A DNA stretch of 64,000 nt from Stachybotrys elegans. Taxonomy: Eukaryota > Ascomycota > Sordariomycetes > Hypocreales > Stachybotryaceae. Location: assembly GCA_020746835.1 (NCBI GenBank), contig JAGPNK010000039.1, positions 79,752-143,751 on the forward strand, written 5' to 3'. Each line of letters opens with the position of its first letter. The first letter of the stretch is position 1. Below the pieces are notes generated by a model. That model saw nothing but the letters and a program-made list of their open reading frames with translations. It was not told the DNA's origin and made no database searches. Of this stretch, positions 1 to 10,929 are shown one piece after another. Made by a program: the position numbers and the translations under genes.

Positions 1-61
1 GATATCGGTTCCCGCGTCTTTCATCTGAGCCTATGCTAGATTATCTATTATCCTCTTCGTT

Positions 62-1434
62 ATGGAGTATAAGGCATATTCAGTGCAAACTCGTGAAGAC
101 CTCGTAACTATTGCCAAACAACATGGGGACAGACAGGTCATTTTACAGCTCAATAAAAGAGAGTTAACTAGCTCTGCCAGCAGGTGGAACATTCACCATC
201 TGATCGCCTACCGGCTTCGCGTCTACCCAGATGAGGCTTTTTTATCAGAACTAAGAGCCGACCACAACCTATACTGCCCACTTTGCGGAGCTAGCGAGTT
301 CTGTTCCCAGAAACTCAACCATACCAGGACCAAGGAGCTCATTGCAGAAAACCCACGCGATTTCTTCACGAAAACCGACTGCGAGCTCATGCAGTCACAA
401 GATGGGTTCTTATGGGCTGCACTTCGAGAGGCAGCTCGCCCCGAACTCACTAACCAGGCAAGAGTGCGCCCTCAGCGTGAAAGGAAACAGGTGCAGCGGG
501 AGGGCTATATTGATTCTGCAAGCGCAATCCCGGGTTCCTCTTCTCCGATCTTGCACTCCTCCTCCGAGTTTGAGGCCGACCTGGGTAACCTCGATGAAGA
601 TGACCATGAGGCTCGACGGAGTAGGCCTGAAGAAGTAACAGTCCACCTTGCTCTTTGTTTTCTGCGACATGTACTAAACCTCTGTCTCTTACAACACCTT
701 CCTGGCCGGGCGATGGAGGTCGAGGCGAGACCGCGGATAGAGCGCAGGACGACAAATGCCTACGTTGCCGGGATTGTTCGTGTTACGGCTGAGGATGATG
801 GAGGGATCTGCTCAATGCGTAAGGTAGGGTCCGGATGGGAAATACGCCAGCCATTCTTGGCCCTGCTTGAGGCAAAAAGAGCATTCAAGTATGTCCGCTT
901 GGACAAATCAACAGGGAATTGCGTCCCTATTATCTCAAATGAGAACCTGGCTCAATGCCTTGGCGAGGCAATAATCACAAAGAAGGGCAACCCGAAGTTC
1001 CTGAGAGACAAGTAAATTCACCTTACAACATTACTTCAAAACAACCGCTGACATATGCTCCTGTTCACAGTGTCTTTCTAATCGCAGCCAACAGTACTTA
1101 TATGTGCTTCCTCGATTTCCAATTCGGCCGTGACTATATGGAATATCTCGATACAATGAACGAGACAGCCCAAAGAGAACTTATTAACGACGAAGAGAAA
1201 GACACATTCGTTTATATGCACAGAACGGAGTGGTATAACCTCCTGGCAGGGGAAGGGAGACGAAACGCCTTCTGCCATATTCTATCACTGTTGAGGTGGC
1301 ATGACGCCCGGGATGTTCGTCGCCAAGCTGCTGGTGATTTCACAGAGGGCAGCGACGACTATGACTTACCTTATGGATCGGGGGATAATATTGATCACGG
1401 ATTTGATAGTGACTCTATGGATACTGAACTATAG
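62..1434 (+). CDS. PD-(D/E)XK-like protein of unknown function
   Basis: Two exons, 62-1011 and 1071-1434, give 437 residues; the 59-nt intron has GTAAAT, a GCTGAC branch site and a CACAG acceptor. The splice restores one continuous frame across a region that reads as LRD-N-VFLIAANS. Near residue 72 there is a CPLC knuckle, residues 130-200 are charged and low in complexity, and at about 268-273 lies the motif LLEAKR after a hydrophobic strand. An E-x-K on a strand end is the signature of PD-(D/E)XK nuclease folds, and I recall similar Aspergillus hypothetical proteins. The C-terminus is acidic. The start is the first ATG after the window edge; an upstream exon outside the window cannot be excluded. 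Nuclease activity is inference only. Confidence 0.72.
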
Positions 1435-1915
1435 AAAGGGAGGAACTAATGCATGCTTGCGAGGACATTTGGAGGTTATGGTATGACACGCCATCCTCCG
1501 CCCGTTCAGAAACTATCCATGCATATGGTTCCAATGGTGGTCGTGAGGTGGGCATACCATCTCTTGTCAGTGCAAAGTCAGCTCACGTCGCTAAGGCTGT
1601 ATGATTGGCTGGGAAGGAACAAATTTGAGGCGACTAAATCCCGGCTCCACTTGACGCTCGGACCACATCACGGCGCCTACAGGAACGGGTAGCATGTGAT
1701 GAAATCTTCCAACCTCCCTCTGGCCACTCACCCATCCTGATACGCCGAGATATACGCTATTCAACTAGGCGCTTCGCATGATGGCGATGTGGGCATGATG
1801 GTTGGTCGTGGACTGATTTCTGCCACGTGTGGCCTTACACCGAGTTGACCCCTTTACGACCTTTGGCAACCACACCAAGCTCTTCTGTCTTCCATCCAAC
1901 CCCCATTTCGTCGCC
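1435..1915. other. Intergenic region
   Basis: No convincing coding signal. Short open frames here lack protein-like composition. It separates the two nuclease-like genes and must hold the 3' end of the first and the promoter of the second; no TATA box stands out. Confidence 0.5.
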
Positions 1916-3422
1916 ATGGCCCAAACTCGAGCCCAGAAAGCTGCAAAGAGGAGGCGCAATCTAGAGGACGAGAGTACGTCTCAGCAAAGAGCTACTAAGG
2001 TTTGGCTGACATTCAGCAGATACCGAGCTTCCACACACGAAACGGCCACGTCCAACGACGCATCAGCGATCATCGAAGGAACCGCCGATACAAAGCGACT
2101 TAAGCTCCGGCCACTCTCCAAATCGACAGAATACATCTAGATTGCCATACAAGCCCAGCAACGCCGCTACCAACGAGAACGCCAACAACAATCCAATAGA
2201 CTTCTGGAGAAAAGAAGGACGTTGGCCGCGTGCTTTTTCCGAGCCCGGAATGGAGCATCTGCTTGCGCGAAAGCGATCTCTTTCTGCCCTCGGCGGGCGC
2301 AAGCGAACAAATTCTGCATCCTCCACAACAGCCAGCGACCAGAAGCCGCGTGAAGAGAAAAACGCCCAATACCGAGATCCGCGATACGAGACACTCCTTG
2401 CCACCAAGGGTAGTTTTATGGTCGAATCTCCCCATGATATTACCGATACAAGTAAGGCAACTATCGAAAAGCTGCTGAGCAATTCGCAACTTGTCCCTCA
2501 GGATACTCTCTTTAGAGACGATGTTTTCAAAAGAACGTACCAGAAGATACACAATAAGAACGAGGCACGGATTATACAGGATATTTCTAGACTCCTTGTC
2601 CCTTCGGCCGAAAGTTTCGCCACATTCGGCGCTGAACATCTCGAGATTCTGATAGAAAGTGTTAACGAAGGATGGAATAACTCGATTCCCCTAACCGGGA
2701 CGCGCCCACAACCGGACTATTCTGTTGGGTTTCAACGAGAGGCATTCAATGAGACACAACTTGAGAAACTGTCGCCATTCATCGGCGATTTTATCGGCGG
2801 TGATACCTCCTACTTTATGGCCACGTACCTCATGTACTTTCCCTTTCTCGCCTGCGAGGTGAAGTGCGGGGCTGCAGCACTAGATATTGCGGATCGCCAA
2901 AACGCTCACAGCATGACGCTTGCAACACGAGGCGTTGTTGAGTTGTTTCGACTTGTTGGACGCGAGAATGAGGTCCACCAGCAGGTTCTTGCTTTCTCTA
3001 TCTCTCACGATCACCGCTCTGTGCGAATCTACGGTCACTATCCTGTCATAGAGCAGAAAGGGACCAAGTACTATCGCTATCCTATTCGGACATTTGACTT
3101 TACAGAGATGGGTGGGAAAGAGAAATGGACAGCATACTGTTTTACCAAGAATGTTTACGATATATGGATGCCAGACCATTTTAAGAGAATCTGCTCGGCC
3201 ATCGACCAGCTATCTTCGAATGTGAGCTTTGACGATCCATCGCCTTCTGAGTCAACTGGCCTTTCTCAGGCTATGGAAACTCTTGGGCAGGCAGTCAACG
3301 AGTCTGCATTTGCAGACCACGAGCAGCCACATACCAGGACGACAACCCCAAATATTTCATTCTCTACAGCAGGGTCTGCGAAGCGGAGGAAGAGCCCAGC
3401 CAAGAAACACATCGCTACATGA
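1916..3422 (+). CDS. DUF7924-type protein, PD-(D/E)XK-like fold
   Basis: Exon 1 (1916-1973) starts at an ATG and encodes a basic segment (MAQTRAQKAAKRRR) resembling a nuclear localisation signal. A 46-nt intron (GTACGT..GCTGAC..CAGCAG) leads to exon 2 (2020-3422); the product is 486 residues. The core from about residue 250 contains the conserved fungal signature CEVKC (about 297-301) followed by LDIADRQNAHS and VELFRLVGRE, which I recognise as the DUF7924 domain of many Eurotiales proteins. The E-x-K dyad again fits a restriction-endonuclease-like fold. The C-terminus is basic (AKRRKSPAKKH). The gene lies directly downstream of another E-x-K protein in the same orientation. The family has no established function as far as I know, so the nuclease role is inferred. 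Confidence 0.85.
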
Positions 3423-3529
3423 TGTGTTTCTTGTTTAAAGTGTATGAATTCAACTTTTATCCTATCTAATCCGGTAGCCCGACGAAAATCTTGGAGTAGC
3501 CATATCTAAGGGGTTGAGGTTTGCTGTTG

Positions 3530-5548
3530 CTATTGTTTGCCGTGAGCCAGAGAGTGATCTTTCTTGTTTGTCATTGAGACGGTATTCAACCAAAGATAGA
3601 TGGCTTCATGTGATAGAGTCTCAACCTTGTGCTCTACAAGAGGCGGCATAGGTTCAGCGACTACTGCAAACTTTGCAGCATGGACCGACGGGTGTGAATA
3701 GATTGACTTGCCGGATGGTTCCATATCTGACGCCATCCAGCGGAAGATCTCGCCTGTAGCACGATCAGAGCCCATCATGCGTTCTGATTTCAACAAAGGT
3801 AGAGGAGGCGCCGCATGTTCAACGTAGGAACAACCCTCTCCTGTCAAAGCATCTTCTAACTTGGGCGGACTGGCTCGTAGAATATCAAGCGGGCACTCGA
3901 CTTCCATCTCATCTCCATTTCCTCGGACCCAAGTCCAGCTCCGGTATACCCATTTATGCCTTTGGCAGTCAAGATGGGCACGCACTGATAGGTCTGTTTC
4001 CCGGACAGGGATGTTGCCAAAGGGTGGCCATGGGCATAGAGGATAATTTCTGAACGGGTGAGAGGATGGTTCATCATTACATGTATCATACCGCAACCTC
4101 CAAACGGCCTCGCGAGCAACCTCGTCTTTAAAGACGTATGGGGTCAAGGGGTTGTCCATGAACGATTGCGCGGAGGAAGTCCAGAAAGCCACTTCTGGCA
4201 GTGGTCTGAACGGCACGGCAGGCATCCCTCCCCGAAGGCAGAGCGGAATATTGAGAGAGATCTTTGTTCCTCCAAATGCCAATATGCCGTACCAAAGGGG
4301 GGCAATGCTGGGACGATGTAGAGCAAAGAGATGAGCGAGTTGCTCAAAGTTGCCTTTCGTGACCAAATCCCTGGCAATGGATAGAGGAGAGTAAAGCCAC
4401 GTGTCCACGAGGTTGCATTGTATTCCAGGTTCCCAGAAGACGCCATAGGCTGCCGAAGCAAGGAAATGGGGGTTCCATCCCAGAGTCATAAGGTACGGGA
4501 GCTTTTCGTAAAGCTCGTGAGCTGCAGGTGAATCAGGCGACCCTTTGCTATTCAAGGCTAAGTCTGACATTGTCGGGAGCTGTACCGGAGCCCCGATTAG
4601 GTTGAATAGAGGCAGAGATGAGGCCATGGCAAGGGCAAGTGTCAATTGACCAGCCGAAGGGAAGGTAGCCGCGAGCTTGGCCATGTATTGCATTGCTTCC
4701 TCGCTGGAGCAGGCGGTGGAATTGTCAGAGGCGGATATTTCGTCTTCAAGGTCTGCAGTGACGTGGAAACGAATGTTCCCATGAAGGCGAACTGACCATG
4801 GTGTTAGCGTGGTGATTGCAGAGCTGCTCGTGGCTTTCGTCCACCACTTCAGTTCCACAGCAGTGGCATGGCCCAGATGGACCTTGATCATCTTTGCACC
4901 AGCCTCTGTAGATGTCTCCTCCTCCTCCGTATAGCAAATGGGCTGACGCCGTCTTTCTAAAAGGGCCGCCGAGAAGATATAGCACCACCCAAGAAAGAAC
5001 AGCGGCAGCGCCTCGGTCTTTTCATCTGCAAAGCAAAAGCGTCTGTGCTCTGTCACTTCGCACATAGTGGGTTGATCGCGGGTGAGAGTCCATGGATACC
5101 GACTGCCTCTGCGCTGACAGAGATCTGATTTGCAACCATCAAGTCGCCACGATGCGTAACCATTGAGTGTCTCCTCGGTCCATTCATATGGAAACTTGGG
5201 GATCCCGTGAATTAAGGTATTCAGGTTTATCATGTCTGCTGACATGGAAGCCGCTGCGCTTCTATGCTTCAATTCAGACCAGTAACGCTGGCTGCTGTAG
5301 GCGACTTCCTGGACCCGGTCGGGCTCAGGCCGAATCGGCGATACGTCCCCATCTTCCTCTCCAGAGGAGGAGCATTGAGTCGAACTGGCGCTTGAGGAGT
5401 ATTGAGACGAACTGACGTTTGAGAGGGTCATTTTGCGTAAGGGATTGGCAAGCCTGGCTGTTATGTTCTGCTCTCTTGAGTTGCCTGTGCAAATGGTGCA
5501 GACCGCTTGGAGTTTAGGTATTCCACACATCACGTGATTCAACGCCAT
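3530..5548 (-). CDS. Conserved fungal protein of unknown function
   Basis: One uninterrupted frame of 672 codons on the minus strand, with strongly protein-like composition and no splice sites needed. It has a Ser-rich disordered N-terminus (residues about 40-65), then a Trp- and Leu-rich globular body containing FFLGWCYIFSAALLERR, LALAMASSLPLFNLIGAP and DTWLYSPLS. Such proteins recur in Aspergillus and Penicillium as hypothetical proteins. I recognise the style but know no function. The annotated ATG is 5548; the second Met (5431, MTLSNVSSS) gives a more typical disordered start and may be the true one. No signal peptide or convincing transmembrane topology. It converges with the DUF7924 gene, with about 107 nt between the stop codons. 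Confidence 0.8.
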   Translation of the reverse strand: MALNHVMCGIPKLQAVCTICTGNSREQNITARLANPLRKMTLSNVSSSQYSSSASSTQCSSSGEEDGDVSPIRPEPDRVQEVAYSSQRYWSELKHRSAAASMSADMINLNTLIHGIPKFPYEWTEETLNGYASWRLDGCKSDLCQRRGSRYPWTLTRDQPTMCEVTEHRRFCFADEKTEALPLFFLGWCYIFSAALLERRRQPICYTEEEETSTEAGAKMIKVHLGHATAVELKWWTKATSSSAITTLTPWSVRLHGNIRFHVTADLEDEISASDNSTACSSEEAMQYMAKLAATFPSAGQLTLALAMASSLPLFNLIGAPVQLPTMSDLALNSKGSPDSPAAHELYEKLPYLMTLGWNPHFLASAAYGVFWEPGIQCNLVDTWLYSPLSIARDLVTKGNFEQLAHLFALHRPSIAPLWYGILAFGGTKISLNIPLCLRGGMPAVPFRPLPEVAFWTSSAQSFMDNPLTPYVFKDEVAREAVWRLRYDTCNDEPSSHPFRNYPLCPWPPFGNIPVRETDLSVRAHLDCQRHKWVYRSWTWVRGNGDEMEVECPLDILRASPPKLEDALTGEGCSYVEHAAPPLPLLKSERMMGSDRATGEIFRWMASDMEPSGKSIYSHPSVHAAKFAVVAEPMPPLVEHKVETLSHEAIYLWLNTVSMTNKKDHSLAHGKQ

Positions 5549-5624
5549 GACTGCTCATAGGTTATTGGTATAGGGTAGCTTATTAGCTTCACTGGCCTGC
5601 TTCCACCGTCTAGAATTCTAGCAG

Positions 5625-6332
5625 CTACTTGCTCCTTTGCTTCTTCTTCCCTTTCTTGTCTGGAAGATTATAGGTATAGAAGTCACCAAACCAATAAACA
5701 ACACTTCCATCCTCACAAAGCTGCTCGTTCCACTCCTTATGTAAGGTATCATATTTTTCTCCCCCGTACGAAAATCTCAACTTGTCCTTGTGCCATTCCA
5801 CCTCGACTTCGACCTGTTGGGTCACAGACTTGCCAATGGACAACTGACCGAACCCTACAGAGAGTGCCTCAGCCGCCTCCCATTGCTGGTTGGCGGTAGA
5901 CGATGGGCCAGCAATATCCTTTATTTGCTCGGGGTTCATTTGGAGAGGATCAATTTCGTCTCGGGAGTCGTACCGCGCGTGGGCCTTCTCTTTATTCTTG
6001 GCCTTTTTAGGCTTCCGGCGGTCGTTTGTGTCATGCCACCTTTCGACTCCCTTTTTGTCCACGTAGTAATATCTCTCTTCTTCCCCATCCCACTCACAAG
6101 GGTGCTTGAATTCTTCAGCATTCGATGCCACCCTGTGATCGCTTGGCTTTGCTGCAGGGTGGGATGGGCAAGTATGACAGAACGTATAGCCATGGTCCGG
6201 GGACTGGCAGAGATACCATTCCTTCTTACATTGTTTCTTTTTATCCCAAGCTGGGCATCTCCATAGACTGTGCTCGTTGTAAAAGTGAGTGCATATAGGA
6301 CAGACCCCGGGCAGGCCGGAGCTAGTTGACAT
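5625..6332 (-). CDS. Small Cys-rich protein, possible zinc knuckle
   Basis: The frame stays open from 6365, but the likely start is the ATG at 6332 (MSTSSGLPGVCPIC), giving 235 residues. The N-terminal third has repeated cysteine pairs (CPIC, a WRC, a QC, a YLC, FCHTC) with histidines between them, consistent with one or two structural zinc sites. The middle is Lys-rich (RRKPKKAKNKEK) and the C-terminal third contains a VEVEWHKDKLRFSYGGEKYD segment and a basic tail. No family name can be assigned. It lies head to tail downstream of nothing obvious and is transcribed in the same direction as the 672-codon gene, with 76 nt between them. DNA binding or RNA binding are both possible; neither is shown. 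Confidence 0.6.
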   Translation of the reverse strand: MSTSSGLPGVCPICTHFYNEHSLWRCPAWDKKKQCKKEWYLCQSPDHGYTFCHTCPSHPAAKPSDHRVASNAEEFKHPCEWDGEEERYYYVDKKGVERWHDTNDRRKPKKAKNKEKAHARYDSRDEIDPLQMNPEQIKDIAGPSSTANQQWEAAEALSVGFGQLSIGKSVTQQVEVEVEWHKDKLRFSYGGEKYDTLHKEWNEQLCEDGSVVYWFGDFYTYNLPDKKGKKKQRSK

Positions 6333-6921
6333 GGTGAACGCAAACAGAGGTCGAATGTATTTCAAAGAAAAAGAATTGCCAACAAGTAAGCAGATGTTGT
6401 CAAAGACTGAGGGTTATACTTCTATACATAGCGACGAATGCACACGATTTTATAGTTATGTTGCGCATGTTACCACAACTGTCTGTCTCTGCTCGCTTTT
6501 GCGCAGTACGCGTATGGGCTGCATGGTTGCATTTGCCGGAGTATCTGCCAAGGCTATGTTACCACCACTTTTGGCTCATTACAACCAGGCAATGAAACGA
6601 ATGGCCATGCACGAGATTCAGCCGATCAAATGCAGATGACCAGGAATTATATCCACCCTCCTGCTTAGAAAGCAACTGCAGGAGGGGAACGGAGAACGGG
6701 CGCTGATATCAGCCACATCACAGCTGGCAGAGCGGGGGTGACATACAACATACCCCAGTAAAATGTGGGCACTTCCGTCTTATCAGCTTTGTCCACGTGT
6801 CCTCTTGTTGACCCGCCCCCAATTCATTTCTTCGCTTTTGCGTTCGCTGTCGAGTTCGCGTTCGAGTTCGCTGCTCACTTCTTCATTGTTCGTTTCGGTA
6901 CGTCTTTGTCCTTCATCACCA
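6333..6921. other. Divergent intergenic region
   Basis: Bidirectional upstream region of the 5625-6332 and 6922-7816 genes. It contains pyrimidine-rich tracts near 6800-6870 with repeated TTCG motifs in the likely 5' leader of the plus-strand gene. No separate gene is supported. Confidence 0.5.
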
Positions 6922-7816
6922 ATGCCATTCTCCCCGGAGGAAGCAGTTCTCTTCGGACTTGACTCCGACATCGGGATTCATGCAGCAAATTTGGAAATTG
7001 CTAGGAGCCTCGTCTTGATAAGAAAGAACTTGGAGAAGAACACAAACTTGCTCAAAACTCTCACCGTGGCAGAATTTAGTCGACGGACTACGTTGAAGTG
7101 TAACTTCAATAAGAATGTTGAGCACTTTGCGACTAAACATGACCGCAGCCATGCACTTCATCCTTTCGAGGGTAATTGTCGTGTTGATCTTTTTATCCTG
7201 ACCTGCATTACATTGACCGAAACGGCACACAAGTCCCTCGAGGATAATCTTTTTGGTCCAAGGTTCCCCGAGTTTTGTGCTCGTATTATCGGTGATTTTA
7301 CGATATCTCAAAAACTTCGGAAACGACTTATAAGCGACGTGGAAGCAGCCTGCCAGCAACACGGTAGTCCCGAAAGAATCGCTCTACTTGGTATTGGGTT
7401 GGATGTGGAAGGACCGCCTTCATCAGTTCAGGCTCCGTTGAACCCACCGGCTCCCGTACCCTCGCATAGAGCCTTAGCACACCCACCTAAACGTAAGGAG
7501 TATCTGCTTTGGAGGAGAGACCCGGCTAAACCCTTTGATAGGATATGCAATGCAGTACATGGGATCAAAGAGTCAAAACCTGATCTCCTTGTTGAACAAC
7601 CATCCATTACGACAGGCGATAGAGACTAGCCAGCAATGGAATCTAGAGAAGCAAGCAGACGTCAGTCATGAGTTTACAGACTGCTTCATCACGCTGGTTC
7701 CTGCTCAGGAGAAAGAGGATATAACATTTCTTATACGAGTAGGACAAACGCAGTCGACTCAGGACATTATTAATCGGCTCGATTACAAAACAGGGTGGGA
7801 TTTTGAACAGTTATAG
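6922..7816 (+). CDS. Fungal protein of unknown function, two exons
   Basis: The start is the ATG at 6922 (MPFSPEEAVLFG). Exon 1 runs 6922-7554 and exon 2 7616-7816, joined over a 61-nt intron with GTACAT donor and CGACAG acceptor; the frames connect exactly and yield 277 residues. Without splicing the first frame ends at 7629 and loses a protein-like C-terminal extension. The sequence has mixed helical content (LEIARSLVLIRKNLEKNTNLLK), a Pro-rich linker around residue 165-190 and no recognisable catalytic motif, signal peptide or membrane segment. I do not recognise the family. The alternative donor GTCAAA at 7572 also fits a frame, but the donor is weaker. Confidence 0.6.
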
Positions 7817-7838
7817 ACCACTACACATAGATACTCTG

Positions 7839-8087
7839 TCAAGTAAACCTGACAGTGCTATTGTAAACCTTCACTCTACAACCTTTTGACACGGGCTGTC
7901 CAGCTTCCCCAGTATCATTTCCCCACCACCTAGCCGACTCCTCGCCACTATCATAAATCATGATGGAAACTCCTTTTGCGATCACATTGGTTTGTGATTC
8001 GACTAATAGCGTGTGATGACCGCGCATGTATTCACCAGTTCCGGCTGAGGCTTCGGTTCTGGCTGAGGCTTCATCGCCTGGCGGCAT
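7839..8087 (-). CDS. Short ORF of uncertain status
   Basis: An 82-codon frame starts at an ATG and ends 22 nt from the convergent gene's stop. The C-terminal half (IMIYDSGEESARWWGN, then a Cys and VKVYNSTVRF) is protein-like, whereas the N-terminal part is Ala/Glu repeats (EASARTEASAGT) from a small tandem repeat. A GTGAAT..TTAG pair inside could be a very short intron. It may be the tail of a decayed secreted protein. No family recognised. Confidence 0.3.
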   Translation of the reverse strand: MPPGDEASARTEASAGTGEYMRGHHTLLVESQTNVIAKGVSIMIYDSGEESARWWGNDTGEAGQPVSKGCRVKVYNSTVRFT

Positions 8088-8346
8088 TTCAGGTCCCTGA
8101 GTTTTTAGGTAAGAATAGAAAGACTGAAGAGGGTCGTAGACTCACTATCGAGGAAGCACTCGGTGCGATGAAGGAATCTGAGTATTGGCACGAAGAGGTT
8201 CTCTTGGGCTGATGAGTGTAATGAGCTGTTTTTGTTTCGCGCTCATGCCATTGCTCTTCGCTATGTGAATAGTCTTGGAAAATTTTGCCCCTCCTCTTTT
8301 CTTTCCCAAGTTCGGCCCAAATTCGGGCCTAAATTCAGCCCAATGG

Positions 8347-8548
8347 GTGGGGTTCGCTGTGGGGTTCGCGACTGGGTTCGCTACTGGGTTCGTGGTTGGA
8401 TTCGTGATTGGGTTCGCTACTGGGTTCGTTACTGGGTTCGCTACTTGGTTCGTGGTTGGATTCGTGATTTGGGTTCGCTACTGGGTTCGTTAATGGATTC
8501 GTTATTATATTCGTTATTGGGTTCGTTATTATGTTCGTTATTGCGCCG
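8347..8548. repeat. 12-bp minisatellite (GGGTTCGCTACT-like)
   Basis: About 16-17 diverged copies of a 12-bp unit with the core GGTTCG followed by TACT, TGGTT or TTATT. Because 12 is a multiple of three, several frames stay open across it; these are not genes. A shorter run of the same TTCG rhythm occurs near 6832-6872. Confidence 0.85.
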
Positions 8549-8749
8549 TTTTACGTCTACTGGGATTCGCTACTGTCACTTTATGCTTCTGTCACTTTAT
8601 GCTTCTGTCAATATCGCCGGTAAGGTTTTGTTCAGGCCTTATTTATTGTCTCACTTTCTCAGTCATATAAATACTCACATATCAGCTTGATTAATACTGA
8701 AAGGACTATCATGACTGTCGACACCTCATGTCAACGCCAGCACTCAAAC

Positions 8750-9830
8750 TGTAGTCCGGCTGATGCATGTATCAAGTGGGCAATGGCTGGTCAAACTGCA
8801 AGCGGCCACCCTCGGACCCTGTAGAACCCGATGGTATGAACCAGACATGAGCTGAAGTCTGGATTCGTCAATTGGGAGGCGATCCTGCCCTGTTCCTATG
8901 CGACCATCCCTAATCAGGCGGTGTCCCATGTTGAAGCTCATGCAAGTGGCATCCATATTGGCTAATTGACCGAGCTACGCAGCCCTTCTCTAACTACAAG
9001 CAACATGACATGCATCCTGGTCAATTCAATACGTCTGGGGCTCATTTACCGAGTATGGTTCAGATGTATGCAGCCATCTCCCATGGAAGATGGCAAGGAT
9101 AAGCCTGGTTAACCTGATACGATCTGATCCTACATTTCCGCGAATATCTGGGCACCCTCACCCCACTTAGCTGTAGTTGAATAGTCAGCGTGGTGATGGC
9201 ATTCCATGTCCACCCACTGGTAAAGGTGAGTGCGAGGCCACAGTCAAAGCAGCCATCTCCTGCCGAAGATGATGGTATCGACTGCATAAGTTGGGGCTGA
9301 TCTGGCCACCCCATGTCAATTGGACATCCACACTGGCGAATTGGTGAAGTAGTCTATTATGAGGTCACGTCAAGGATCTAGATACGCTACGCGGTCGACC
9401 TGCATGCGACCTCATGTGGAGCGGCCAGAATCCTGACGTGTTCTGCCGAGTGCCTGCCGTGTAGCTGTAAATGGACTAACCGGCATGATGGATGGATGAA
9501 CTCTCAGTCTACTGGCAGTACCTTCTTACAATGGAGATGGCTGGTCCAGCTGCATGCAGCCACTTCCCGTCGACAATGGTGCCAACCGCATATTCCAGGG
9601 CTGATTTTCGGCTGCCCCTTATCAATGCTCAAGCAATTGATGTCCACACTGGTCAATTGGTAAAGGTGTCTTTGGCAACATGCAACATGGCAAGGATAAC
9701 GCCCTGGCCGGCATGTACGAGGCCTGGTTTCTGACGTATCCGTTAGGGACTGGGCACTCTCACCCGCCTTCTCAGCTGCGGCAGAATAGCCAGCGCTCAC
9801 TCCATGTCCACGGTCGCCCGCTTTGCGCGG
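8750..9830. repeat. Degenerate repeat array
   Basis: Internal copies can be aligned by eye: 9253-9352 with 9555-9668 (shared GCAGCCA, GGGCTGAT and a CACACTGG..AATTGGT block) and 9096-9220 with 9690-9812 (shared ATGGCAAGGATAA, CACCC and CCATGTCCAC). A weaker third copy lies at 8775-8975. The copies differ by many substitutions. No long open frame crosses the array. Origin unknown; an old transposon or a decayed duplicated locus would both fit. Confidence 0.65.
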
Positions 9831-9851
9831 ACCGGCCTAGCAGGTATAAGA

Positions 9852-10320
9852 ATGCCCCTTCTTCCAGCATTCATTCAAACTATCACAGCTTGTCTAGTTC
9901 CACTGTCTGCAATTGCTAGTGTGAATTCACAAAGCCAAGAGACAGCCACAACACCCCAACACCCATCAAGTATCTTTGACGCTGTCACGCATATACCAAT
10001 CCACCAAACTACTCAAAGCTACCTCGAGTTGACTCTCTTCCGTAAGTATGCCGTGGTTCTCTCCAAAAAAGCGACCGGATGTCATTTTTCTTACAAGCTT
10101 GTGAGCCTCTAGTCTTCCCTGACAGAATGTCCGATAACCAACAGAGGAATAATGACCCGAAGTATTCCAAGGATGGCCCGAGACCTCCCCCAACCCACCT
10201 CCTTCCGGCAGTTCTACGAAAACCAACGGCGGCGGTGATGCTACAAGCGATTCGATAGAACATAATACAAAAGACCTTGATCCTATCAAATCCAGTTCAG
10301 TGGTTGATTATAAAGGCTGA
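9852..10320 (+). CDS. Possible small secreted protein, two exons
   Basis: An ATG at 9852 follows a TATA-like GGTATAAG by a few bases and encodes a signal-peptide-like start (MPLLPAFIQTITACLVPLS, then AIAS as a cleavage site). Exon 1 runs to 10041 with a perfect GTAAGT donor. The likely second exon reads a Pro/Ser/Gly-rich acidic tail (PNPPPSGSSTKTNGGG) ending at TGA 10318-10320. Acceptors at 10162 or 10171 restore the frame, but the intron (about 121 nt) is longer than others here, and the nearer acceptor at 10125 does not fit. Either the model is imperfect or the gene has a frameshift. The start abuts the degenerate repeat array. Confidence 0.35.
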
Positions 10321-10496
10321 GTGAGTATTGGCTAGAAGATCAGATCTTACGCTTGGAGCATTGAAGACAAAGTATAAGCATGTATATTGGTCGCAGTCAT
10401 ACTTAGATCAATTGAGCTATGCATAATTTTGTTGAAGCCATCACCCTGAAGGTGGGATTGAGTGACGTCGCGCTCAGCAGTTTAGCCATATGCGGT

Positions 10497-10874
10497 TTAG
10501 CGTGGAATGCGTACCCTCTCCTTCGAGCTGAACCCAAACTCAAAATCCTGCCCAAGACACCTGGCCACATGAACGACACAACGCGCGCTTCCCTGCCATG
10601 ATGACTTTTGACCCGCCGCAAACACAAAAAATTCATACAATACTGTAGCTGGTACAGCCCCCAGTTCCTTCTTATCGCGATGGAGAAGCTCTGCGCTCAA
10701 TTGCCCGACAGAAACCTTAAGAAGCGACATAGCACCGTCTTGCACACTTTTGAACCGACCCAAGTCGATCGTGAAATCCTTGAATGCTTTAAAGTGACCT
10801 ATGTAAGGCTCATTATCCTTCTCGGGCAAGAGAAAACTGATCAGGTTCTTACAGGGACGAAAGATTGCGGACAA
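10497..10874 (-). pseudogene. Orphan exon-like frame, unknown protein
   Basis: A 125-codon open frame on the minus strand has no ATG near its beginning and follows a possible acceptor (CTGTATAG). It reads as a plausible globular exon (FRPCKNLISFLLPEKDNEP, LLKVSVGQLSAELLHRDKK, VLYEFFVFAAGQ). No upstream exon could be joined with confidence, so it is either an internal exon of an unresolved gene or a remnant. No family recognised. Confidence 0.3.
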
Positions 10875-10929
10875 AGGAAACTATACAGGCGTTAGGGAAC
10901 ATGGCCCACGCCAGCTTGACCGTGGCATA

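Noticed and set aside
8232..8690. Plus-strand 152-codon ORF rich in WVRYWVR repeats
   Set aside because: Produced by the 12-bp minisatellite; no flanking protein-like sequence or splice sites.
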